DNA of 64,000 nucleotides from Microthyrium microscopicum (Eukaryota > Ascomycota > Dothideomycetes > Microthyriales > Microthyriaceae). Location: NCBI GenBank assembly GCA_010405405.1, contig MU004242.1, forward strand, positions 348,748-412,747, given 5' to 3'. Both the position numbers and the translations under genes were made by a program. A model generated the notes under the pieces. That model was not told the origin of the DNA, searched no databases, and was given only the letters and a program-made list of their open reading frames with translations. Below are positions 31,148 through 40,941 of the stretch, one piece after another (position 1 is the first letter of the stretch; the number at the start of each line of letters is the position of its first letter).

Positions 31148-32548
31148 GTGAAGGGAGAGATCAAATCTGCCATTGCTGAGCATTTGGACGGGGTAACGGG
31201 TCGGACCCTATTAGTGGGAATCAAGATCTGCGCCAGTTTCGACTTGTTTCCAAGGGCCTTTACGCTCCTGCCACAGAAGTCTTGTTCCGCAAAGTTCGGC
31301 TTCTACCCAATGATGAGTCTGCCGAGCGTTGGAGTTGACAATGCAGAGTGAGGATTTGAAGCCCCTTGTTCGCGAAGTTATCATTGATATATTTCCGGTC
31401 AAAAATTGGATCAGAAGTCTGCCTGAAAAATGCTGGAACAGCTTTGGTGTTGAATACAACCCAGCAGAGATATGGCGTTCAGCAATCACTGAAATGGACG
31501 GGTTCCCTCAGGTGGAGTCTGTATTCCTTCGATTTTCTGGTCAGTGTGGTGGTGATTTGGAAGTACGTCTTGGATAATGGATATCTGCCAGAGACCACGC
31601 AGGTCCGACAAAAAGTGCTCCATAGTGTTTTCGAATCTATGTCAAAGATCAACTCTATCACAGGACGAAAGATTTGTGTACTTTCAATCGGAAATCTTCA
31701 AAACGTTGACAATGCAGAGATTACTGCATCAGAAGCTTTTAAGGGTGTTCTGTCCGAACTGGAAGAAATCCATGTTTCTATCTGTACGACAACGGATATT
31801 CTATCTCCTGTGGATTCTATCAACCATCCTGAAGTCAGCACCTTCTGGCCATTGTTCACTCAAAAGTGGCTAGAGCCTGTGCAATCCAACTTGAAGGCAT
31901 TGACCCTACACTGCGATGAACCCTGGGATGTGATTCCCCTTTGGCAATCCCCAAATTTTCACTCCCCTCTGCTCCGGTCCTTGAGTCTGGGTAACTACAT
32001 TTTCAGTTCTGATTGGCAGGTTGGTTGGATATTGAACCATAACAAACTGAAGTTTTTGAGCTTTGATGACTGTCTCATTGGACAATACTACGAAGTCGAC
32101 CCACGCAGAGATGTCACAGACACAGGACTCGTTCAAGTTGCCAAAGCAGTCAGGCAGTCTGAAAGAAGACATACCAAAGTTAATTGCAATGGCATACGTT
32201 CTTGATCAAATCAGAACCTCTCTTCCGTTTCTTCAGGATTTCAGGTTCAGCCCTGAAAGATGGATGCAGGTCAAGAATAATTCGACTCGCTTAAAATTAA
32301 ACACAGTTCGCACTAACAATACGTGGAATTGCGCATTTGACAAGCGCTCTAGTAATGCTTCTCATTTCCCCAGTCTTCGATATGTCGCCTTCGACGAACG
32401 CGGTGCACTGCATAGAGCCAATCGGTGGGATATACCAACCTTGGTACCAAGGCTTCAATATGGCACCGAGCCACCGGCTGTTGAGCCACATGGTACTTTC
32501 TCTTCTTCGCCATATATTCGATACATTGACTGCAACGATCTCGTATAG
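31148..32548 (+). pseudogene. F-box-like gene, decayed
   Basis: Coding sequence of a typical fungal F-box protein is spread over several frames with no usable splice signals. In order: AIAEHLDG, then DLRQFRLVSKGLYAPATEVL and RKVRLLPNDESAERW in another frame, then EDLKPLVREVIIDIFPV and FPQVESVFLRFSGQ, then a 170-codon stretch (ESMSKINSITGRKICVLSIG, SNLKALTLHCDEPWDVI, LLRSLSLGNYIFSS, KLKFLSFDDCLIGQYY), and finally a frame with DQIRTSLPFLQDFRF and HFPSLRYVAFDERGAL. Frame changes fall near 31190, 31325, 31555 and 32140. LSLG/LSFDDC strings are leucine-rich-repeat-like. It is broken by about four frameshifts, with few stops otherwise, so it is relatively young. Confidence 0.7.
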
Positions 32549-33181
32549 TCTCATAGACCCAATCGCTGCGTTGCGCCGATACTACCACAGATCGCATGGC
32601 CCCAGAACGACACGGAGCATCCAATAGAGAAATTTGACGGCTTCGGGGAACAGGAAGGTGTTCCTTTGCCACATTCTAATGTGGGGGATATTGTTCAGCT
32701 CGAGATAAGATGGCTTTTCAGAAATTGATGAGAGTCGTTAGACTACATCCTTGAGGTTTAGTGATAAGGGTAAATAGTTTGAATTGTGTTCTAGCTTTAT
32801 TCCGTCTCTGATCCGGTTTACTTCCTATTATTTCGAAGTTTCCGAGTCCTCCGCAGTATATTAGTCATGATGTGGGTTTAGCCAGCCTTCCGTAAGCATC
32901 GACCTCACGCGAGTGTTCTCTTGTACTGTTCCTCCGAGTAAAGCTCTCGGTTGATGAGCCCTTGAAAATAACATGGACCTATCAACTCAGACAATCTGGC
33001 TGCAGGACCGTCTGTTTAGTTGTATTATGGACCGTCTGGTACGATCCTCATATTCCTCAAGAGTGGTATGTCTAGACTCTAGGCAGCGTTGTTCAAAGAC
33101 TAGGATTTCAGACCATAGCTGAGGGATGGTCGATCTATCTTCACTAATATTCTCTAACGAAGTAAAACTGTATACACAATC
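32549..33181. other. Intergenic region
   Basis: 633 bp between the decayed F-box gene and the 3' end of the intact F-box gene. No gene, repeat or RNA is supported; it is AT-rich. Confidence 0.5.
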
Positions 33182-35349
33182 TCAAAAGTCGTCGTAGTAG
33201 CTATAAGTGCCGAACCCCTGGTCCTCCTCTACGTTAAAGTTGCCAAACTGGTTAGTTATCTGATCAATATCTTCCTGTTCATAGTCTTCAATATCATGAG
33301 TGAGGTAGTTCACCGGCAAGGCAGTCAACCCGCTCCAATGCTTCCAAAGAAGGTATTGTAAACGGTCGTCCTCAGCTTTCTCCACTCGACGAAAAGGAGG
33401 ACCTCCTTCAACATAGGCCTCTTTCTTGCACCGTGTGAGCAGTACATTGGCGCTTGCGTCTCCCGTATAGCTGAAATCACCATATGCAAGAATCTCGAGA
33501 GATGGGAAGCCTGATTCACCAAAAACCCAACTTGCAAAATTGTGAAAAGAATTGGTAAGTGGCGGAAGGTCTTGCACTTTTACATACGGCCCTTCATCGA
33601 GACTTGTTCTTTCCCATTGCTGCTCGAGTATGACTGGAATTGAGTCGGTGGGCTCCGGCTCCGCGAGTGCAAATTCCAAGAGATAATCTTCGTCGGCGGG
33701 ATTGATCGGCTCAACATCGGATTGAAAGGCGTAACAAGGATACGCATCAAGATCTCTAGTGGATTGTCGCAAGTGAATGACTCTCAGTTGAGATTTACCT
33801 CTCATAGGCCCAAGAATTGACTTCTACAGGCGGAATTAGTTGCAATATTACAGGAACCGCGGATGATTGACGACAATTTTCTTAGAAGTCTTACCAGGAG
33901 CGCCGGAACACAAGATAGGCCTATGTACTCCAATTTCAAGGAAGCTAGAGGGTTGCAACCTGTTGATGAAGCTAGTTTTGGGAATTCTTCCGGATTCAGA
34001 CCTAAGTATCTCTGGTCGCATGTCTCTTGATATTCGTTCCTTCTTGAGACATGATTGACGAAGCTTTTGAGAGTATCCCCATGATTGGCTACAGCAACCC
34101 AGATCATTTTACCTGCGATATGCTCGGAAGTGCCGATTGAGAGTTGTTGGAGGCCACAAAAATGTCCAAGAAAGTGCTCTATTGCCGACTGACCCAAGGG
34201 AGCCTGATTCTCAGCGGACGCCGGTTGAGCGTCATAATCGGACTGTAGCTCGAAGGATTTTAGCTTTAGTGAGTCTTTTGGATAAACCTTACAGATGGCT
34301 TGGAGAAGACTCTCCCAACCAGGACAGAACCGAAGCTTTAGCGATTGAAGTTGGCCGATGTTGAAAGCGTAGGCTAGCTCTCTGCTATTGTTTGTGCCGA
34401 GTGGTATGCTCCCCAGAGAGAGTTTAACAATGCTTGAAAAGAGCACAGTCTCAATACCTGGGCGAACTCCAAGGATCTTCTCGCTAAAAATGTGTCCTGA
34501 ATTAAAGATGCCAGGTTGCTGTTCACCATCCCAATTACCAAACTCAGACTGAACCTTCCTGTGCAGTACGCCCTCCAGTACAAGCTCATTGAGCTGATCC
34601 GCGCTAGTCTTGAAGAAATCGCGCAGAGTTTCGAAATCTTCTCTTGAACTTACCCCAAGCCAGGAAAGTCGCTTGAGCTTGGTAAAAGCCGTCAGGGCTA
34701 ATTTGTGAGCTTCTCTAGGATATAGCTCATTTCCACAATTGTAGTCGGTCTTCAGGCTCATGTTTTCTATTCCGGCTTGTTTGAGCACGAGATAGCCATC
34801 AGGGCCCAAAATCTTCGGAGGCATGCAACTATTAACGGACCAGCTGAGTTTTGTGAGCATTATATTCCTTGTATTCTAGCGAACGCACTTGCCTAAAAGC
34901 CTTGAGATTATGGTCTTTTAGTTTCTGCAGAAGTGTTATCACCTTTCCCGTCAATTCTTCAAAACGTGATTTGTCTGAAGAGGGATAGTCTTCGTAGAAT
35001 GTACTTTGATCGTGAACACATCGCTGAGGTGTAGCAGTGTCAATCTCCAAAGCTTCGGTGTAATGGAGGCGCCGCCTAGTCCTGCTTCCGCTTTGCACTA
35101 GACTGTCGACATCCAGATCTTCTGCGCGTGGATGGCGGTGCCGGGATCCAACAACCACTGATTTGTATAGAGCCGGAAGCGTAGAGGCGTATAGACTTTT
35201 TGAAACTTCGGCAAGGCTCTTCAGGTCTCTGAGATCCGGTATCTGTAAGGATTAGCATCGGCTTCAATCCTTATCATTGTACATAAGGAATGCCTTACCG
35301 CATCAATGATATCGCGAATTATCTCAGGGGGGAGATCTAGTAACAACAT
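33182..35349 (-). CDS. F-box protein, paralogue A
   Basis: Four exons, 35349-35299, 35242-34893, 34843-33895 and 33823-33182; 663 residues. The N-terminal F-box-like motif is LLDLPPEIIRDIIDAIPDLR with SLAEVSKSLYASTLPALYKS. Later come the leucine-rich stretches FTKLKRLSWLGVSS, LNELVLEGV and LQSLKLRFCPGWESLLQAIC, then FHNFASWVFGESGFPSLEIL. F-box proteins act as substrate adaptors of SCF ubiquitin ligases; targets are unknown. Intron 2 (34892-34844) starts GCAAGT rather than GT, and the same GC-AG intron at the same codon phase is found in paralogue B at 61911. All four exon boundaries are shared with B. The C-terminus is acidic and Tyr-rich. Confidence 0.82.
34844..34892 (-). other. GC-AG intron in F-box paralogue A
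   Basis: The 49-bp intron has donor AG|GCAAGT and acceptor CTCAG|C. Splicing gives AFSWSVNSCMPPKILG, which aligns with SFSWNYGICVSKEILG in paralogue B after removal of its own GC-AG intron. A GT donor giving this result is absent. Confidence 0.8.
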
Positions 35350-36043
35350 GGCTACTACTTGCTAATACTGCCGCTGCAACTCACTTGGAGAGCCTAGCAT
35401 GGATCAGATAGAGCAGAAAAGATCTGGCAATGTTAATGAGTCAATTATGGATACCTGCTGGCAGGAAGAGTGTCGTAGTCTAGTTCATTGGCATACTCTG
35501 AAGTTCTAAACGCTGTGGTCTCAAAGTTAAAGGGGCTACGATATGCGCCACAAATAGGAGCGTAGCCCCCAGGAGAACAGACACCAGTCCAACACCCAAA
35601 CCCAAACGCACAACATCTTCCATATTTATCTGGATAGGACCGCCTGCGCTATATCTGATGCTGGGAGGTGCATGAGATGGGCTTACGCAAGCCTTCTTTC
35701 CCAGTTTGGTATCACGAAGGAGAGAACCAACGAGTGTTTGCTCCGCCTCAAGCGCTGATCAAACATAACGTCGCTGAATCGCGTCGCCTCCATCCTTGAT
35801 CTTCATCTTTCCCTTTCTTTTCCATCCAGAGTCTACGTTTCACTATTGCCAAAGTCAATAATCTCGCTAGCTAATGTCTAAACCTTAATACAACGTACTA
35901 TACATACCTACTATTCAGTACCCCCTTCCTCAAACTGTTTAGGCCCCCACAAGTTAACCCCCGGTCATGGTTACTTCTGCCCGTACAAACATTTGCGATT
36001 TTCCAGTTCCCAGTTTGATCCAGATCAATTCGATTGCCTCATT
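35350..36043. promoter_or_regulatory. Divergent promoter, F-box A and 36-kb gene
   Basis: A 694-bp gap between divergent starts. It contains pyrimidine-rich stretches (35795-35830) near the plus-strand gene, common in ascomycete promoters. No gene is supported. Confidence 0.45.
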
Positions 36044-37938
36044 ATGACGGACATTGTAGAGGCGACTTCGCTGTCAAACTTAACGCCTTTGGCGGCAGAC
36101 CCTCCTTGGGATCCTAGAACGCAAGCACCATTTCAGGAACCGTTGGTGCTTTATATTGCGCGAGTCCCAGGCAGCAGAGATATCTTTCTTACCCCTATCA
36201 AGCCCAGGAAGAAAGTGGTGACCGCCGAGGATATCGAGAGCTCTCTATACTTTCTACATGTCCATGGACCGGATGATGAAAGAATCGAGCGCGAAAGCCC
36301 AAGAGCATCGTTCGAGGATATGGCTCCTCCACCACCACCACCACCACCACATAGGATATCGCCATCGCTCAATCCGGATCGATCTGTTGCTTCGTTTGAT
36401 AGAACTCTACCAGCTTCCAAACCTCTGCCAATGGTCCCTTCGTCCAGTACCATGGGCAGCCTGCCAGCAGCTCTCATGCCAGCAGCTCTCATGCCAGCAG
36501 CTCTCATGCCAGCAGCTCTCATGCCAGCAGGTATCGAACGGCGTCAAAGACCACCTGTAATTGAGGTTAAAAGAAAACCAATTGGAACCCCAACACCGCC
36601 TTTGTCAGCCAGAGCAAATTTACAGAATCAACACAATGCACAAGCAGGCCAATATCAGCAGAGGCAAAGTCCAGCATCGTCATCCTTTTCACCCCCGTAT
36701 CCGGAGAACGAACCATTTCCAAATGTAAAGAACTGGCAGCCCAGGGCAGAAGATATGCTCAGTCCCCTCCGACAAGAGTTTTCTCGAGAAGATGCGCTAT
36801 CTAGTTCTTACAACAGCAGAGCAAGCAGCGTCGACATGTCTCCAAGTGTCAAACCTCCCAGCGCAGAATCCCCAGCCATACCACAAGACTTTCGTTTCAC
36901 TCTCATACGGCGTGACCCAGCTACTGGAGATCAATGGAATGTTGCTCGAATCCTTAGTCACTCCAAGTTTCAGCGACTAGCAGAAAATGGCACGAAAATG
37001 GAAACTTCGCCAACGTGGATGGAGCTCACTATGGATAATCCCGGATATCAGAAATTTTTGGAGAAGGAATTCCCATCTATTTATCGATCCGAGTCGGATC
37101 TTTCTGCTTCCAGACGAGTGAACGTACCTCCCCAGTCCCGCTTCCAAAGGAAACTTCGTATGGAGGATTCAAAGTTCCCAGACTCTAGGCCAGGCCATCG
37201 TCAAACCATGTCAGAGGATTCCATTGAATATCGGAGCGGTGGTCTCGTCCCGGGCAATATGAGACGCGACAGTGGAGAGTTCATGCCATCGGAAGTCAGT
37301 TCGATAGCCGATTCATCCATGTCTAAAGCACACAAAGTCCCAAGAAAACGAATTCGTAAGAGTGGATACGCTTTCAGAAGTCCATGGAATGGTCGTTGCG
37401 AGTTTTCCAGTGCGATTGGGAGTTCAACGTTGAAAGTACAAAGCCAGCCCAATATAAACCCACCATAATTTTCACCACTTTTTACTAACCTATACCACAG
37501 TGCTTACATAGTCTGGGCCACACCGTCCTCTCCTCCGAACTTCCACCACCAAAAATAGTAAGCGAACTCCGCTTCAACCTCCCCGGCCGGCCAACGCCAG
37601 CAAAGCCAGCAAGTCCAAACGCCTCCAACACCATCATATCAACCCATCCCACAGATGAACGAGTTCCGCGTCGCTCACGACTTTTCGGACGACATAGAAA
37701 TCGATCCGGATCGCGCTCACCAGAACGAAGTCCGGGGTTCCTGCGGCGTGGCAGCGAGCCAAATGTCTCGGCTAGTATCCTTGACTTGTCTCTCGGGCAA
37801 GAACGTGCAGGCGGTGGGTTTTCAGGCAAACAGTCGAAATTGGGGAAACTTATTATTGAGCATGAAGGTCTTATGATGTTGGATTTGCTGGTTGCTGCGA
37901 ATCTGAGTTTGTGGTGGAAGGCTTATGAGAAAGGCTAG
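36044..37938 (+). CDS. Conserved Pezizomycotina protein of unknown function
   Basis: Two exons, 36044-37435 and 37501-37938, joined by a 65-bp GTACAA..CCACAG intron with a TACTAAC branch point; 609 residues. The N-terminus has PWDPRTQAPFQEPLVLYIAR and RDIFLTPIKPRKKVVTAEDI; the middle is Pro/Ser-rich with a poly-Pro run, then FRFTLIRRDPATGDQWNVAR and PGYQKFLEKEF; the end is LMMLDLLVAANLSLWWKAYE. The short second exon supplies this C-terminal block, which I recognise as recurrent in fungal uncharacterised proteins, so the gene does not stop at 37468. Four PAALM repeats sit near residue 145. No catalytic motif. Confidence 0.82.
36463..36522 (+). repeat. 15-bp coding microsatellite, 4 copies
   Basis: GCCAGCAGCTCTCAT repeats four times without change, encoding PAALM x4, followed by a truncated fifth unit. 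The absence of substitutions suggests recent slippage. Confidence 0.95.
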
Positions 37939-38550
37939 TAGGCTTATTTTTTGTAGGATATGTGATAATTCGTACATGTCTTGGAATATCTTTTGTCGGT
38001 TATGGTTGTTTGCGTAGGCATATTATCAGTAAGTGTTTGCTGATCCGTTTGATGCGTTGGAGGTGTTGGTATGGCATTGTCCTGGATGAGACGATTGGCC
38101 GATTCAGTGGGTGCTCTTCGGCAGCCTGGACTGGAGTTGAGTCACGATGCGTTTGTTGTTTCCTTCTCTTCTTATAAAAGTGACTAACGACTTCAGTCAC
38201 CACCCACCTCTACCTGGCACCTCCATTTTTGCAATCTCGCAAACGTGCTATAAGCACCAGCCAAGGCAATCGCCTACCTGTAATTTCCCAATCCGACAAT
38301 CGTGCTTTCCCATAGCTGTCATTGCTTGAGCAACTGAGTCTGTGCATCAACCCACTGCAAAACTTCAGAACACTCACCACTCGCTTGAAATCTTTGGTTC
38401 ACTCGTTACCTGACATTCTTTCTACACGCACAATATCACTCTAACAAATCCCATCGCTGCTACTGTTCCCTAGCTTGAGTGAATAACGGGTATAAAGGGA
38501 TCACACTCACGCTGAGGTTTATTGATCGAGCCCATTCTGGGCAGGTCATC
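37939..38550. other. Intergenic region
   Basis: 612 bp between two same-strand genes. Pyrimidine-rich sequence from 38200 to 38470 probably is the promoter and leader of the next gene. No gene is supported. Confidence 0.5.
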
Positions 38551-40044
38551 ATGTCACTTGATTATCCCCATCAGCTACAAGGCAGCGCTCAGAATAATCA
38601 GCATCATGATCCGCAGAAAGTGCTACCCTCTATAGAGCCTCCAAGCCCCCGCAAGCTCCAAAAGATCAGAAAGGTCCCAGCCTCACCATCGCTCGCTCTT
38701 AAATACCTGACAAATCTCCCTGGAATGGAGGAGAAACAGGCAGATCATGAAGTTACTGATACTGCTATTACCAACAATGTTGCAAGCCCAGTTGACCCCG
38801 AAACTTCTCGCCCTCGTCCCCAGTCCAAGGCTAGTGAACACAGTCTTGTCAATTTAGCCAACTTACTGAATCACGATATTCCCATCCAGCGACCTCAAAG
38901 TCTAAACCGCAAGTCGTGGTCCACTCCAGACCTGGCCTTCGCTCTCCCAGAGTCGTACCTCCTAGGCTCATCCATAGCACGCAATAGAAAAGTGCGAGCT
39001 CAATCCTCAAGCACCCTCCCCAAAATTGAACCTCGTATTCCCGATCCGGTGCCTCCAAATCGATCTTTCCTGAAAGGCGTCCGTTCAGTTCTCCGTATGC
39101 GAAACCCATCATTCAGAACCACACAACCAACAATCCCAGAAGAGAAGCCCGATACCGTCGAATGGTACAATCAGTCCCCATTCCAACAAACAACCGTCCA
39201 AGGCAAACGTGTCTCTTCAGTAATCTACTTCTCTCCCGCCCCAAAAGCAACCCCTCCACCGCCATCGACCCACCGCGAACTCATCTTCATAGGCGCCAAT
39301 GGAGCCGCCTCCTTTTACCAGCTTGTGTCATCACCAGACTTCAAAATGCGCAAAGTCCGCTCCCTCACCATCGTCATTGACGGCAACAACTGGTCATCAA
39401 CCCAAGATGCGGACTGGACAGCCGGCCTTGCCCCATTTGCATCACCCGCACGTCACCGTCTACGCCGCTTAGTCGTTCTGATCAGTGGCAATACCCTTTT
39501 CACAAAACGTTCGCTACGGATTGGCGCCGGTCAATTGACTTATGAGCGGATGAAGTACGATGTTGGCATAGGAAAATGCTGGCCCTACTGGCAGGCGTTG
39601 TACGCGCGCTGCGGGACACGGGCTGACTGGCTTGCGGCGCCGATGCAGCCGGGCACAGTGAAGAATTTTGTGGTTGCAGCCGTGGCGCGGATAAAGAAGG
39701 TGCCAATTGTGGTTGTTGGCGGAGCCGTCGAGAGTGCAGTCAAAGATACGTGGATGGCATCATGCGTAAAGAAACGATGGGGAAAGAAAGTTGAAGAAGG
39801 CATCCCAGCCTGGGCAAAAGGAGTAGGCGTGATAGACGTCGGTGAACAACGACTCGAAAAAGGAGGCATGAATGAATTGGTACGGGTTGATCGGAGCGGG
39901 ACAACGGCGCCCTGGGATGACTGGCGGGCCTCGATGGCAACGTGGGAAGAGGTTGAGATGGATAAGTTGCGGGATATCAATTTGGGATGGAAGGTGATCA
40001 AAGGAAACGGTCGCTACGTTGTGGGACGAGAAGATGAATTGTGA
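38551..40044 (+). CDS. Conserved fungal protein of unknown function
   Basis: A single-exon frame of 497 residues from ATG 38551. The first half is Ser/Pro-rich and basic. The second half is folded-looking: HRELIFIGANGAASFYQLVS, VRSLTIVIDGNNWSS, LRRLVVLISGNTLF, then YWQALYARCGTRADWLAAP and IKKVPIVVVGGAVESAVKD, ending WKVIKGNGRYVVGREDEL. The alternation of hydrophobic strands and helices suggests a Rossmann-like alpha/beta fold, but no catalytic signature is visible. The upstream frame extends to 38479 without an ATG. Similar proteins occur across Pezizomycotina in my recollection; function unknown. Confidence 0.75.
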   Translation: MSLDYPHQLQGSAQNNQHHDPQKVLPSIEPPSPRKLQKIRKVPASPSLALKYLTNLPGMEEKQADHEVTDTAITNNVASPVDPETSRPRPQSKASEHSLVNLANLLNHDIPIQRPQSLNRKSWSTPDLAFALPESYLLGSSIARNRKVRAQSSSTLPKIEPRIPDPVPPNRSFLKGVRSVLRMRNPSFRTTQPTIPEEKPDTVEWYNQSPFQQTTVQGKRVSSVIYFSPAPKATPPPPSTHRELIFIGANGAASFYQLVSSPDFKMRKVRSLTIVIDGNNWSSTQDADWTAGLAPFASPARHRLRRLVVLISGNTLFTKRSLRIGAGQLTYERMKYDVGIGKCWPYWQALYARCGTRADWLAAPMQPGTVKNFVVAAVARIKKVPIVVVGGAVESAVKDTWMASCVKKRWGKKVEEGIPAWAKGVGVIDVGEQRLEKGGMNELVRVDRSGTTAPWDDWRASMATWEEVEMDKLRDINLGWKVIKGNGRYVVGREDEL

Positions 40045-40227
40045 CGAATACAACTGTAATGAGGACATGGCAACTGTGACGAGTAAACGATAACGAGGAA
40101 GCGGCTACGGCGAGGGTTGGTGGGCGTAATACATTCATAGCATTCATTGGATAGATTGGGTATCATTATCATACTGTACGAACACCTTGTATGACTCGAG
40201 GGATAGAAATTCCACTCTGTTCTCTTT

Positions 40228-40720
40228 TCAAGCTTTAACTTTCTTCTTTTTCTTGCCTTTGCTTCGATCTCGTTTCTTCAGTCCTGACATGCCTGTCCGA
40301 CATAGCTCTGCGTATTTCCCAAAGAAGCTTTCTAGTTCATCTGGTTGGACGACTGTGGCTATTTTGATCTTGTCTTTTCTGTCCTTTTTCGATTTGCCAT
40401 TGGTAGCGCGGATGAGGACTGGGAGGTGGGTTGGTGGAGAGATGTCGGCATAGTCTAGCAGGCTATCGCTTCTTAGATCTGATTTCGTGTCATCGTCGGA
40501 GATGCCTGATACTGGAGCTTGTTAGTGGTGTGTATACAGGTGATGGACTACATACGTCTTTTTTGGGTGAGATATATGGACGCTTTGGATTTGGTGGATG
40601 CGGATTTGAGGAGCTCAGAGAGGCGGTCCAGGAACTAGAGCATATCTGTTAGCTCATATCGTATATGCCAGTGTGCAAGATGGTTACCTCGTCATTACTT
40701 AATCTCTCCTGCTCTGCCAT
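40228..40720 (-). CDS. SRP14: Signal recognition particle subunit SRP14
   Basis: Three short exons (40720-40688, 40634-40556, 40511-40228), 131 residues, and so too fragmented to show as one frame. The family core is SNDEFLDRLSELLKSAST, KASIYLTQKR, LPVLIRATNGKSKKDRKDKI and ATVVQPDELESFFGKYAELC, with a Lys-rich tail (KKRDRSKGKKKKKVKA). SRP14 binds the Alu domain of 7SL RNA and mediates elongation arrest during cotranslational targeting to the ER. Introns are 53 and 44 bp. It is divergent from SGD1/NOM1 across 221 bp, a compact shared promoter. Confidence 0.92.
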
Positions 40721-40941
40721 GGCGACATTGGCTGTCAGTCTCGTCTGGTGTCAATGGGATGAAGTTGGAAAGTGACGATTTGGTGGACTGTGGGGCACTT
40801 GTGTGGCGTTCCCGTCCACCTGCATGCAATTTTCAGAACTTTTTTTGACCACCAACCACCAACTTTCGCGATACCACCATTCGACGCCTATGAAACCTGT
40901 TGCCTTCAAACTTGAGACAACTGTCTTCAGTTTCAGTCAAG
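40721..40941. promoter_or_regulatory. Bidirectional promoter, SRP14 and SGD1/NOM1
   Basis: A 221-bp gap between divergent start codons of two RNA-related housekeeping genes. TTTTTTTGACCACC and CGATACCACC words occur; no specific element can be named. Confidence 0.55.
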
